This document shows, one piece after another, positions 26,599 through 35,202 of a DNA stretch of 64,000 nt. Source of the DNA: Massilia arenae. GTDB lineage: Bacteria > Pseudomonadota > Gammaproteobacteria > Burkholderiales > Burkholderiaceae_D. Every line of letters begins with the position of its first letter. Within the stretch, counting starts at the first letter, position 1. Both the position numbers and the translations under genes were made by a program. Below the pieces are notes generated by a model. The model was not told where the DNA came from. It searched no databases and saw only the letters and a program-made list of their open reading frames with translations. The DNA lies in NCBI RefSeq assembly GCF_008014745.1, contig NZ_VPFD01000013.1, positions 62,001 through 126,000 of the forward strand. Reading direction: 5' to 3'.

Positions 26599-27575
26599 CG
26601 CAAGAGGTGACCACTGGGCTGCGGCTGCTGGCCGACGTCGGCGGCACCAACGCGCGTTTCGCCCTGCAGTCGGTTGCGGGCGCGGGGTTCGACGACATCG
26701 AGGTGCTGGCGGCCGCCGGCTACCCGAGCCTGGGCGAGGCGATGCGCGCTTACCTGGCCAATGCCAGGGCGCGTGGGTTCGCGGTCGACACCGTCCGCCA
26801 TGCGGCGATCGCGATCGCCAATCCGGTCGAAGGCGACGAGATCAGGATGACCAATCATCACTGGAGCTTCTCGATCGAAGCCTTGCGCATCGAACAGGGT
26901 TTGACCACCCTGTTGATGGTGAACGACTTCGCCGCGCTGGCGATGTCGCTGCCGCACCTGGCCCAGGACGGCCGCCGGCAGATCGGCGGCGGCATCGAGC
27001 TGCCGAACCGGACGATCGGCCTGATCGGCCCCGGCACCGGCCTTGGCGTCTCGGGCGTGGTGCCGGCGGGCGAGCGCTGGATCCCGCTGTCCGGCGAAGG
27101 GGGCCACGTCAGTTTCGCGCCCGTCACCCGCGACGAAGTGGCGATCCTGGAAGCGCTGTGGGGAGAATACGGCCACGTCTCGGCCGAGCGCCTGTTGTCG
27201 GGGATGGGCATGGAGCTGATCCACTGGGCCCGCACCGGCAAGCGCCTCAAGGCGGCCGACATCAGCGCGGCGGCGCTGGATGGCTCATCGAGCGATTGCC
27301 GCGGCTCGGTCGACGTGTTCTGCGCCATCCTGGGCAGCGTGGCCGGCAACGTCGCGCTGACCCTCGGCGCGACCGGCGGCGTGTATATCGGCGGCGGCAT
27401 CGTGCCGCGCCTGGGACCCATCTTCGAACAATCCGCGTTCCGCGCGCGCTTCGAGGACAAGGGGCGTCTTGGTGACTATCTGTCGCGCATTCCGACCTAC
27501 CTGATCACCGAACAATATCCCGCGTTGCGCGGGGTTTCGGCTATGCTGTCGGGTCATATCGCTACTCTGCAATAA
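26595..27575 (+). CDS. glk: Glucokinase
   Basis: A 326-residue ROK-unrelated, E. coli Glk-type kinase that phosphorylates glucose with ATP. The phosphate-binding motif [14 protein letters not shown] is at about 9-22. [13 protein letters not shown] holds the catalytic Asp, and [12 protein letters not shown] plus [11 protein letters not shown] are family blocks. It starts in an ATGA overlap with the GH3 gene, so glucose released by GH3 and GH1 is fed into glycolysis by a co-translated enzyme. Confidence 0.95.
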   Translation: MTQEVTTGLRLLADVGGTNARFALQSVAGAGFDDIEVLAAAGYPSLGEAMRAYLANARARGFAVDTVRHAAIAIANPVEGDEIRMTNHHWSFSIEALRIEQGLTTLLMVNDFAALAMSLPHLAQDGRRQIGGGIELPNRTIGLIGPGTGLGVSGVVPAGERWIPLSGEGGHVSFAPVTRDEVAILEALWGEYGHVSAERLLSGMGMELIHWARTGKRLKAADISAAALDGSSSDCRGSVDVFCAILGSVAGNVALTLGATGGVYIGGGIVPRLGPIFEQSAFRARFEDKGRLGDYLSRIPTYLITEQYPALRGVSAMLSGHIATLQ

Positions 27576-27588
27576 CAACGGAGACTCC

Positions 27589-28893
27589 ATGCAGAACCCA
27601 ATCCAGAACCCCACCGTGGCCAGCGCGGCCGTGGACGGGGAGCGCAACCAGCACACCGGTGCGCTGGTCATCGTCACCATCCTGTTCTTCATGTGGGGCC
27701 TGATCACGTCGCTGAACGACGTCCTGATCCCGCACCTGAAGTCGATCTACACCCTCACCTATATGCAGGCGATGCTGGTGCAGTTCTGCTTCTTCGGCGC
27801 CTATTTCATCGTCTCGCTGCCGGCCGGCGCGCTGATCCGCCGCCTGGGCTACCAGAACGGCGCCGTCACCGGCCTCTTGATCGCGGCCGCCGGCTGCGCC
27901 CTGTTCTACCCGGCCTCGAACGGCGGCTACGGCATGTTCCTGTTCGCGCTGTTCGTGCTGGCCAGCGGCATCACCATCCTGCAGGTGGCGGCCAATCCCT
28001 ACGTCACCGCCCTCGGACCGGCGCGCACCGCGGCCAGCCGCCTGACCCTGACGCAAGCCTTCAACTCGCTCGGCACCACCGTGGCGCCGGCGCTGGGCGG
28101 CATCCTGATCCTGTCGACGGTCGTCCTCTCGGCCGACCAACTGGCGTTGCTGCCGGAAGCCGAACAGGCCGCGCACCGTGCGGCCGAAGCCGCCGCGGTG
28201 CAAGGACCTTACCTGGGCCTGGCCGCCGCACTGGTGCTGCTGGCGGTGATGTTCGCGATGGCGCGCCTGCCGAAGATCGCCTTCGAAGAATCGACCGCCG
28301 CGGTCGACGCCAAGGGCGGCGCGATGTCGTACCGACACCTGGTGCTGGGCGCGCTGGGCATCTTCCTGTATGTGGGCGCCGAGGTGAGCATCGGCAGCTT
28401 CCTGATCAACTTCATCGGTGAGCCGCACATCGCCGGCCTGTCGCACGCCGACGCGGCGCGCTACGTCAGCATGTACTGGGGCGGCGCCCTGGTCGGCCGC
28501 TTCATCGGCTTCGCCGTGATGCGTTATGTGAGCCCGGGCAAATCGCTGGCGGTCACCGCGCTCGGTTCGATCGCGCTGGTCCTGACCGCGACCTTCACCG
28601 AAGGCAGCCTGGCGATGTGGGCCATCGTGGCGGTGGGCCTGTGCAACTCGATCATGTTCCCGACCATCTTCAGCATGGCGCTGCATGGCCTGGGCAAATT
28701 CACCGGCCAGGGCTCGGGCATCCTGTGCATGGCCATCGTCGGCGGCGCCGTGGTGCCGTTCGCGCAGGGCATCCTGGCCGACACCATCGGCCTGCAGATT
28801 TCTTTCCTGGTGCCGGCGGCCTGCTACCTGTTCATCATGTACTACGGCGTGAAGTACGCCAATCTGCATAAAGAGAAGATCGCCGCCGAGTAA
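27589..28893 (+). CDS. Sugar MFS transporter (FucP/GluP family)
   Basis: A 434-residue, 12-helix inner-membrane symporter. The opening [24 protein letters not shown] and [17 protein letters not shown] are clear blocks of the fucose/glucose/galactose:H+ symporter family. It starts 13 bases after glk. In this setting glucose or a beta-linked disaccharide is the likely cargo. It adds a proton-driven route beside the ABC transporter of the same locus. Confidence 0.92.
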   Translation: MQNPIQNPTVASAAVDGERNQHTGALVIVTILFFMWGLITSLNDVLIPHLKSIYTLTYMQAMLVQFCFFGAYFIVSLPAGALIRRLGYQNGAVTGLLIAAAGCALFYPASNGGYGMFLFALFVLASGITILQVAANPYVTALGPARTAASRLTLTQAFNSLGTTVAPALGGILILSTVVLSADQLALLPEAEQAAHRAAEAAAVQGPYLGLAAALVLLAVMFAMARLPKIAFEESTAAVDAKGGAMSYRHLVLGALGIFLYVGAEVSIGSFLINFIGEPHIAGLSHADAARYVSMYWGGALVGRFIGFAVMRYVSPGKSLAVTALGSIALVLTATFTEGSLAMWAIVAVGLCNSIMFPTIFSMALHGLGKFTGQGSGILCMAIVGGAVVPFAQGILADTIGLQISFLVPAACYLFIMYYGVKYANLHKEKIAAE

Positions 28894-28909
28894 TCGACGT
28901 CGGCGCAAG

Positions 28910-28943
28910 AAAAAAGGCCCGCAGCATGCTGCGGGCCTTTTTT
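28910..28943. terminator. Bidirectional rho-independent terminator
   Basis: A perfect palindrome (AAAAAAGGCCCGCAGC and its complement) with a T-run on each strand. It serves both the plus-strand permease and the minus-strand cupin-like gene, which converge here. Confidence 0.92.
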
Positions 28944-28944
28944 A

Positions 28945-29958
28945 TTATCGGTTCAGGCGCTTGAGGAGCTGCGCGCGCACCATGCGCGAGGCATTGTCGT
29001 CGAGCGGCGCCAAAAGGCCGCGCGCGGCCTCCGGGATGTGGGCCGCGGTATCGGCATCGGCCTCGAACACGTAGTGGCGGAACAGCTCGGCCCAGGCAGC
29101 GCGCTGGCTTGGGGGCAGGTCGCGCACCGTCATCAGGGCGTGCATCAGGGCGTTGTTGGGCGTGTCCATCCAGTCCGGCGACTGGCGCCACCAGTAATTG
29201 ACCAGCACATTGAAGCCATCGAGCGCCTCGACGTGGTGCCACCACATGCTGGGCACGAAGATCGCGTCCCCCGGAGCCATCTCGGCCACCTGGGCGTGCT
29301 CCAGCGCCTCGGCAAAGCGCGGAAAGCGTGCGAGATCGGGGTTCCTGAAATCCACCAGGCTGATGGGCTGGCCGGCCGGGGTCAGGTCGATCGGGCCGAC
29401 ATAGAGATTGTGCTGCTGGCCCGGCGGGAACAGGGTGAAGCGGCGGTGGCCGGCGCCGATGCAGGCCAGGTTGTCCGGCAAGTCGTAGTGGGCCGAGATG
29501 CGCGTGCGGTTGCCGATCCAGATACTGGCCAGCGGGTCGCGCGGGCCCAGGTCGACGTCGTTCTCGCCCCTGAAGCCCGGCAGCGCGCCGTCGATCGTGG
29601 TGGAACCGACGTAGATCGCCGGCGGCTGTGGCGTGGCCAGGTGCTTTTCCAGTTCGCCCAGCACGGCATCGAGCCGCACCCGCATGGGCTGGAAATTGAA
29701 GCCGTCCAGCGCCTCGTTGTAGAAGAAACGGCCATCGATCTCGGGTGCGCCGAGCATGGCGTTGACGGTGGCGTCGACGTACCAGCGGCGCAGGTAGGCG
29801 ATGGCGGCCTGCGGTGACGAGCGCGCGGCCTGCACCACCGGCCAGTCGGCCACCAGGCCGCGCAAGAGCAGCGGCTCGGTGGATGCGAGGATGTCGGGGC
29901 CGAGGTCGGCGGGACGCAGCCCGGCGACCTCGCGCACCGGTCTAACTGGCGGCGCCAT
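28945..29958 (-). CDS. Cupin-like (JmjC-fold) domain protein, partner of SapC
   Basis: A 337-residue soluble protein with a JmjC-like cupin fold. The probable Fe(II) ligands are in RISAHYDLPDNLACIG (His-x-Asp) and MWWHHVEALDGFNV (His), so a 2-oxoglutarate-dependent oxygenase activity is possible. No signal peptide is visible. It overlaps the upstream sapC gene by 17 bases and lies downstream of a TonB receptor. This trio recurs in carbohydrate loci of Caulobacter- and Xanthomonas-type bacteria. Its substrate and role there are not established. Confidence 0.85.
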   Translation of the reverse strand: MAPPVRPVREVAGLRPADLGPDILASTEPLLLRGLVADWPVVQAARSSPQAAIAYLRRWYVDATVNAMLGAPEIDGRFFYNEALDGFNFQPMRVRLDAVLGELEKHLATPQPPAIYVGSTTIDGALPGFRGENDVDLGPRDPLASIWIGNRTRISAHYDLPDNLACIGAGHRRFTLFPPGQQHNLYVGPIDLTPAGQPISLVDFRNPDLARFPRFAEALEHAQVAEMAPGDAIFVPSMWWHHVEALDGFNVLVNYWWRQSPDWMDTPNNALMHALMTVRDLPPSQRAAWAELFRHYVFEADADTAAHIPEAARGLLAPLDDNASRMVRAQLLKRLNR

Positions 29959-30661
29959 TGCGCGCGTTCCTGCGGTTCTTGCGGTCGATCAGGTCGCGGA
30001 AGTGCGACAGCGAGGCCAGCGCGAAGTACATCGGCGCCAGGTAGCCGGCCGCATGCAATTCGGCGATGGCTGCGCCGTCGAGCGCGCCCAGGCGTTCTTC
30101 ATGGATGGTGAAGAAGCCGCCCACGCGGGCTTTCTCGCCGTTGTCGAATTCGATGTCGAGCACGAAGGCATCGAGCAGCTCGTAACGCTTGAGGGCCTCG
30201 AGGAAGCCCGCGTTGGCCTGCACGCCGTTGTGGATGTTCGACAGCGTCTGGCTCATCTTCTCGAGCAAGTCGGAATTGCCGCCATGCGGCTTGAACACCG
30301 GTTCGCCCTCGGTCGTGCTGATGCGTGGGTGATCGAGGTCGACCTGGATCATCAGCTCGTCGCCGTTGCGGCCGATGTAGAACGGCAGGCGCTCGTGCAG
30401 CCACGGCACCAGCGGCGCATCCCAGCGGCCGTCCTCGAGGAACAGGTTCTCGTCTTGCTGGAAGCCGAGCAGCGCGATCGCCTCGTAGTTGGCGCCGTCG
30501 TCCAGCTGGCGGAAGATGATCGGATAGTGCGCCTGCAGCGAGCGGAATTCGTCGGCGAAGGTCGGCACCCAGGCGACTTCGCTGCCCAGGCCGGGGCGGT
30601 GGCCGTGGATGATGCGCAGGTCCTTGTGCTCGATATTGTTCAGCAGGGCGATGTTGGGCAT
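29942..30661 (-). CDS. SapC family protein
   Basis: A 239-residue protein that fits the SapC family, named after a protein in the Campylobacter S-layer region. Recognisable segments are MPNIALLNNIEHKDLRIIHG, RLPFYIG, DLLEKMSQTLSNIHNGVQANAGFLEALKRYELLDAFVLDIEF and GGFFTIHEERLGALDGAAIAELHAAGYL. It has no signal peptide. Function is unknown. It is translationally overlapped with the cupin-like gene and lies 126 bases downstream of the TonB receptor, so it belongs to the glycan-uptake unit. Confidence 0.85.
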   Translation of the reverse strand: MPNIALLNNIEHKDLRIIHGHRPGLGSEVAWVPTFADEFRSLQAHYPIIFRQLDDGANYEAIALLGFQQDENLFLEDGRWDAPLVPWLHERLPFYIGRNGDELMIQVDLDHPRISTTEGEPVFKPHGGNSDLLEKMSQTLSNIHNGVQANAGFLEALKRYELLDAFVLDIEFDNGEKARVGGFFTIHEERLGALDGAAIAELHAAGYLAPMYFALASLSHFRDLIDRKNRRNARNGAAS

Positions 30662-30702
30662 GGATGTCTCGTTATCTTGTAGTGGGTGTCAGTGAAACGA
30701 CA

Positions 30703-30732
30703 ACGGCGGGCCGGCTGTTGCCGACCCGCCGT
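30703..30732 (-). other. Hairpin between the TonB receptor and sapC
   Basis: An 8-bp perfect outer stem, ACGGCGGG / CCCGCCGT, encloses a 4-bp inner stem with a TGTT loop. On minus it is followed by TGTCGTTTCACTG, with no real T-run. It may lower expression of sapC and the cupin-like gene relative to the receptor, or protect the receptor mRNA end. Confidence 0.5.
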
Positions 30733-30787
30733 CAATGCCGTCATCCGGGAAGTCTACTCCCGAACGACGGCACAGGCAAAGCTCCGA

Positions 30788-33700
30788 TCAGAACTTGTAA
30801 CGTGCGGCCACCATGTAGCGCGGGCCCGACTGCGTCACGAACAGCACCTGGTTCTTGGTGCGGCCGTGGATGCGCTGGATCTCGTCGGTCAGGTTGATGC
30901 CTTCAAAGGACAGCGACAGGTTGTCGTTGACGTTGTAGCCGATGCTCAGGTCCAGCTGGCCGTATTTTTCGACGTAGTTCGGGTTAGGGCCCTGGCCGTC
31001 GAAGGTCGACGACAGGAACTCGTCGCGCCAGTTGTAGGCCGCGCGCACATTCCACTTGTCGTTCTCGAAGATACCCACCAGGTTGGCCGAGTCGCCCAGG
31101 CCGACCAGCGCGAACTGCTCGCCGAAGCTGTTGTTGTTGTACTTCAGGCCCGAATTGACGTAGGTGTAGTTGGCCTGGAAGCCGAAGCCGCTGTTGCCGA
31201 ACATGTGCTGGACGTTGAATTCCAGGCCGCGGATACGCGCCTTCTTCTGGTTCGAGTACGAGGTGATGCGGAAGTCCGCCACCGGATCGGAGCCGATCGC
31301 GGTGATGGTGCCGGTGGCGTCGCCGGTCGCGTTGTCCGGTCCGCGCACCACGCCTTCCTGGCCGTTGAAGTTGCGGAAGATGTAGTTGCGGATGCAGGTG
31401 GTGTCCGCGACCACGCAGCCGTTGGCCAGCGCCGCGTTCCAGTAGGCGCCGCCCACCGGGGTACGCACGCCGAACGGCTGGGCGATGATCTGCGACTGGC
31501 CGGCGTAGTTATCCAGGTGCTTGCGGAAGTGGTTGATCGAGACGAAGCTCTGGCGGCCGTAGTACCACTCGAGCGCCAGGTCGATGTTCTTCGACTTGAC
31601 CGGCTCCAGCGCCGGGTTGCCCTGCGAACCGGTGCCGCCTTCGACGCGCGCCAGCGTGTCAAGGACCTGGCCGCCGGCGATCTGGTCGTAGCGCGGACGG
31701 CCGATGGTCTCGCCGTAGCTGAAGCGGCCCTTGAAGTCGGGACGGAACGCGATGTCGGCGTCGAAGCTCGGCAGCACGTGGTTATAGCTGCCGTCCAGCG
31801 TGGTGAAGCCCGAATCGCCGAACAGCACGGGCAGCTCGTTCTGCGAGACCCAGCTGATCGCGGTCGGCACCTGCACCAGCGCGCTCGACCTGACGTCGGT
31901 CTTCTCGTAGCGCACGCCGAACGCGGTATTGATCGGGTAGCGGGTATCCCACTCGGTGTTGAATTGCAGGTACAGGCTCTTCGACTTTTCCTCGGTACGA
32001 CGGTCGGTGTCGTAGGTGGTCTTCGGCAGGTACAGCTGCGGCAAGCCCGAGGCTTGCGCCACGATGTCGCGGATCTGGCCGAAGTTGAAGGTGTGGAAGC
32101 GGTTGAACAGGTTCGGGTTGCCGCTGCCGTCGACCTGGTCGAAGTACTTCGAGAGGCTATCCGGGGTAAACAGGCTGGCCGGGTAGTTGAAGTCCGGGGT
32201 CGCGCCGCCCCAGGTATCGCGCTGCTGCACCGAGAAGGCGGAGCGGTATTTCACCTTGGTGGCGCCGACGCCAAACTTGAATTCGGACGCTTCCAGCACC
32301 TTCCAGCTGCCGTGGGTCTGGATCTGGTCGACTTCGGTCTTCATGTAGCCGTTCTCGAACACCGAGCCGGTGACCTGCTGCGGCGAACGCAAAAAGTCTG
32401 CGCCTTCGATGGAGAGGACCGGGAAGTCCTGCGAGAAGTCGGCGGTGGTGTTGCCACGGCTGAAGCTCGCAGTGCCGATCACATTGCTCGAACCCCATGG
32501 GCTGTCCGGCGTCGATTCGGCCGACGAGCTGTGGGCGTCGAGTTCGAGGCGCAGGGCCGAGTTCACGCGCCATGCGGCGTTGAAGCCAAGCGACTTGTTC
32601 TCGCTCTTGGTGGCGAAGTCGGAGGCGCCCATGGCGATGTCGTTGACGCCGAGCGGGATGATCTCGGTATAGGTCAGCGGCGCGGCGAACGGACCGTCGG
32701 TCCAGCTGCTCGACGACGGGCCGAAGTTGAACCACGCCGACATATCGTTGCGGCGGGTGTGGATCCGGTTTTCCGAGTAGGTGTAGTCGAGGGTGGTGGT
32801 CAGGTCCTTGGTCGGGGCGAACTGGAACACCACCTGGCCGTTGGTGCGCTCGCGCTGCACGCCGGAGAGGTTGTAGTTCAGGTTTTGCGGCACCTGGTAC
32901 AGGTCGTTCGGACCCGGACGGTTGGTGATGCCAGGGGTCGCGCCCGACGCATCCGGCTGCGGGATCGTGCCCCACTGGGTGTCGTCGCCGCGGAACGGGC
33001 CTTTCCAGCCATTCGGCACCGAGGCGCGGTTGTAGCCCAGGTTGCGTTCCTGGTAGCTGGCCGAGATGCCGATGCCGAAGCGGCCGTCGGCCGAGGTGTT
33101 CGAATAGATACCCGAAACTTCAGGGGTGACCTTGTTGCCGCTCTGCAGGCCGTCCGGCAGGTTGGTGGCCGAGGTGTCGTGCACGCCCTTGATGCCGATG
33201 CTGGCCTGCATGCCGGGACGCGACAGCGGACGCGCGGTGATCACGTTGATGGTCGCGCCGACGCCGCCGGTCGGGGTCTCGGCGCGGCTCGATTTATAGA
33301 CCTGCAGCTGCGAGACCGCTTCCGAAGCGATGTTGGCGAAATCGAAGGCACGGCCGTTGCGGTCGCCCAGGTTCGAGACCGGCATCTGGCGGCCGTTGAG
33401 CAGCACCAGGTTGAAGTCGGGGCCCACGCCGCGCACGGTGATCTTCGAGCCTTCGCCGATTTCGCGGTCGATCGATACGCCCGAGATACGCTGCAGTGAT
33501 TCGGCCAGATTGGTGTCGGGGAATTTGCCGATGTCTTCGGCGACGATGCCGTCGACGAAGCCCTGCGCATTGCGCTTGAGGTTCAGCGACGATTCGAGAC
33601 TGGCGCGAATGCCGGTCACGACCACGGTCTGGGCGCCCGGCTGCGCCGGGCCGGTGATCGAGCCGGTAGGGTTGCTGGCGGCGTCGGTCGCCTGGTTCGG

Positions 33701-33823
33701 GGCGCTGGTCGCGGTCTCGGCCGGCGCGGTCGCCTGTTCTTGCGCGAATGCCGGGATGAATGCCGAACATGCGCTGGCAACTGCCAGGCTGATCAGAGTC
33801 TGTTTCGCCTTCGGATAGTACAT
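30788..33823 (-). CDS. TonB-dependent receptor (carbohydrate oligomer uptake)
   Basis: A 1011-residue outer-membrane beta-barrel. It has a signal peptide (about 1-28, ACSAFIPAFAQ), an Ala/Thr/Pro-rich spacer, the TonB-box/plug region (VVVTGIRASLESSLNLKRNAQGFVDGIVAEDIGKFPDTNLAESLQRISGVSID) and a long barrel ending in RYMVAARYKF with the terminal Phe needed for barrel assembly. The plug wording and size match the TonB-dependent receptors of glycan loci in Caulobacter, Xanthomonas and Massilia. A strong promoter and perfect LacI-type operator precede it. I infer import of beta-glucan oligosaccharides. Confidence 0.93.
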   Translation of the reverse strand: MYYPKAKQTLISLAVASACSAFIPAFAQEQATAPAETATSAPNQATDAASNPTGSITGPAQPGAQTVVVTGIRASLESSLNLKRNAQGFVDGIVAEDIGKFPDTNLAESLQRISGVSIDREIGEGSKITVRGVGPDFNLVLLNGRQMPVSNLGDRNGRAFDFANIASEAVSQLQVYKSSRAETPTGGVGATINVITARPLSRPGMQASIGIKGVHDTSATNLPDGLQSGNKVTPEVSGIYSNTSADGRFGIGISASYQERNLGYNRASVPNGWKGPFRGDDTQWGTIPQPDASGATPGITNRPGPNDLYQVPQNLNYNLSGVQRERTNGQVVFQFAPTKDLTTTLDYTYSENRIHTRRNDMSAWFNFGPSSSSWTDGPFAAPLTYTEIIPLGVNDIAMGASDFATKSENKSLGFNAAWRVNSALRLELDAHSSSAESTPDSPWGSSNVIGTASFSRGNTTADFSQDFPVLSIEGADFLRSPQQVTGSVFENGYMKTEVDQIQTHGSWKVLEASEFKFGVGATKVKYRSAFSVQQRDTWGGATPDFNYPASLFTPDSLSKYFDQVDGSGNPNLFNRFHTFNFGQIRDIVAQASGLPQLYLPKTTYDTDRRTEEKSKSLYLQFNTEWDTRYPINTAFGVRYEKTDVRSSALVQVPTAISWVSQNELPVLFGDSGFTTLDGSYNHVLPSFDADIAFRPDFKGRFSYGETIGRPRYDQIAGGQVLDTLARVEGGTGSQGNPALEPVKSKNIDLALEWYYGRQSFVSINHFRKHLDNYAGQSQIIAQPFGVRTPVGGAYWNAALANGCVVADTTCIRNYIFRNFNGQEGVVRGPDNATGDATGTITAIGSDPVADFRITSYSNQKKARIRGLEFNVQHMFGNSGFGFQANYTYVNSGLKYNNNSFGEQFALVGLGDSANLVGIFENDKWNVRAAYNWRDEFLSSTFDGQGPNPNYVEKYGQLDLSIGYNVNDNLSLSFEGINLTDEIQRIHGRTKNQVLFVTQSGPRYMVAARYKF

Positions 33824-33968
33824 GTCTTCTCCTGTTTTTTTATAAATATGACCGTCGCCTAGCTACGGTGTCTCCGCCAAATCGGACGCATTGCGGCATG
33901 CGTCGTGTTTCTACATCCTTGCCTGGCCACCTCCCGACCAGGAAAACCTGCGGCGCGCGCCAAGCGAC

Positions 33969-34006
33969 GCAACGAGGCCGCCGGCTGGTGCCGGTGGCCT
34001 CGTTGC
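33969..34006 (-). other. Long stable hairpin in the TonB receptor leader
   Basis: GCAACGAGGCC (33969-33979) pairs perfectly with GGCCTCGTTGC (33996-34006). Inside it CCGGC pairs with GCCGG around a TGGT loop, with one non-Watson-Crick step between the two stems. It lies about 150-180 bases before the receptor ATG, inside the roughly 300-base 5' leader expected from the promoter at 34128-34156. It has no T-run on minus. A regulatory or stability role is possible. The rest of the 33824-34097 stretch holds no gene I can support. Confidence 0.6.
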
Positions 34007-34097
34007 ATGGATTGCCCGGTGCGCGTCGCGCTGTTTCATGTGTCCTCGGCTCCTTGGCTCAGTAGGCCATCTAGGGAACGAAGCTGACTTGTTCGCG

Positions 34098-34117
34098 TCA
34101 TGGAAACGTTTCCATGA
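34098..34117. promoter_or_regulatory. Perfect LacI-type operator of the TonB receptor
   Basis: TCATGGAAACGTTTCCATGA, a 20-bp perfect palindrome containing the core TGGAAACGTTTCCA (34101-34114). It begins about 11 bases downstream of the -10 box on minus, so a repressor bound there would block the receptor promoter. It is the most symmetric of the four sites in the locus. Confidence 0.9.
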
Positions 34118-34127
34118 ATTTGACTGA

Positions 34128-34156
34128 ATATTAGGGTTAGGAAAAAAAATTGTCAA
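34128..34156 (-). promoter_or_regulatory. Sigma-70 promoter of the TonB receptor operon
   Basis: On minus, TTGACA (34156-34151) and TAATAT (34133-34128) have a 17-base AT-rich spacer. The operator lies just downstream. This promoter implies a roughly 300-base leader before the receptor ATG. Confidence 0.85.
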
Positions 34157-34267
34157 CCGAATATCCATGGCGTGTTCCCCGTGTTTGACGTAGTTTTGCA
34201 ACACTTTGGTGCAGCACCAGAGCGAGCGTCGGTTACCAAATGCAGACGCACTCTGTCGTTTCCCTCG

Positions 34268-34297
34268 TTGACAGCTATTTTTCGCCGATGCTATAGT
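34268..34297 (+). promoter_or_regulatory. Sigma-70 promoter of the deacetylase-GH16 unit
   Basis: TTGACA (34268-34273) and TATAGT (34292-34297) have an 18-base spacer. GATGCTATAGTCGG around the -10 resembles the ABC operon promoter at 17217-17230. An operator follows 12 bases downstream. Confidence 0.85.
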
Positions 34298-34309
34298 CGG
34301 TTGACGTTA

Positions 34310-34323
34310 TGGTAACGTTTCCA
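34310..34323. promoter_or_regulatory. LacI-family operator, deacetylase-GH16 unit
   Basis: TGGTAACGTTTCCA, identical to the site at 17240-17253 and placed the same way relative to the -10 box. It ends 13 bases before the deacetylase ATG. Confidence 0.85.
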
Positions 34324-34336
34324 AATTGGAGCATGG

Positions 34337-35182
34337 ATGCACCACTTTCTTGCCTTCCTTATCACCCGGACCGTCGTGCTCGTGGCCGGCGTTACCTTCG
34401 TCGTCACCAGCCCTGCGCATGCGCAGGACGCCACCTTCGCCTGGCCCAACGGCGCGCGGGCGGCGGTCAGCCTGGCGTATGACGACGCCCTCGATTCCCA
34501 GCTCGATAACGCCATCCCGGCGCTCGACCGCCACGGCATCAAGGGCACGTTCTTCCTGCAGCTGTCCAGCGAGCCGGTGGCCAGGCGCATGGAGGACTGG
34601 CGCGCCGCGGCCAGGGGCGGCCATGAGCTGGGCAACCACAGCCTGTTCCACCAGTGTTCGGGCGCGGGAACGGACCGCGCCTGGGTCGCGCCGCACCGCA
34701 ACCTGGACACCACCACGCGCGAGCAGATGCAAGACCAGGTCCTGCTCGCCAACACGATGCTCACTGCGATCGACGGCCGCCGCGAGCGCACCTATACCGC
34801 TCCCTGCTTCGACGTGAAAGCACTCGGTGGCGACTACCTGCCGGCGCTGCATGCGCACTTCGTGGCGATCAAGGCCGGCGCCGGTCCCGGCGTGCCGGCC
34901 TCGATGGCGGCGGTCGATCCCTACCGGGTGGCCTCGGTCGCGCCGGTCGGCGCGAGCGGCGCCGAGCTGATCGCGCTGGTAAAGCAGGCGGGGGAACGCG
35001 GCACCATGATCGCGTTCACCTTCCACGGCATCGGCGGCGACCATCTGAGCGTATCGACGCAGGCGCACGAGGAGCTGGTCCGCTTCCTCGCCGCGCATCG
35101 CCAGGAATACTGGACCGACTCCTTCCTCAACATCATGAAGCACGTCAGGCAGCAGCGGGCGGTGACGCCCGCGGCGCGATGA
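34337..35182 (+). CDS. Exported polysaccharide deacetylase family protein (NodB fold)
   Basis: A 281-residue protein with a signal peptide (about 1-30, ending SPAHAQ) and a NodB-type domain. Motif 1 is AVSLAYDDALDS (Asp49-Asp50) and motif 2 HELGNHSLFH with zinc ligands His101 and His105, so the metal site looks intact. These enzymes remove acetyl groups from polysaccharides or act on related amide/ester bonds. It is directly behind an operator of the beta-glucan regulon and overlaps, in ATGA form, a possible start of the GH16 gene. An acetylated or modified glucan substrate is inference. Confidence 0.88.
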   Translation: MHHFLAFLITRTVVLVAGVTFVVTSPAHAQDATFAWPNGARAAVSLAYDDALDSQLDNAIPALDRHGIKGTFFLQLSSEPVARRMEDWRAAARGGHELGNHSLFHQCSGAGTDRAWVAPHRNLDTTTREQMQDQVLLANTMLTAIDGRRERTYTAPCFDVKALGGDYLPALHAHFVAIKAGAGPGVPASMAAVDPYRVASVAPVGASGAELIALVKQAGERGTMIAFTFHGIGGDHLSVSTQAHEELVRFLAAHRQEYWTDSFLNIMKHVRQQRAVTPAAR

Positions 35183-35202
35183 CGGCCGAATCAAGGAGAC
35201 AT

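Noticed and set aside
30686..33499. A 937-residue open frame on plus, antisense to the TonB receptor
   Set aside because: Composition is that of an antisense shadow (Val, Arg, Asp, His), with no start site or domain. The minus frame is a full receptor.
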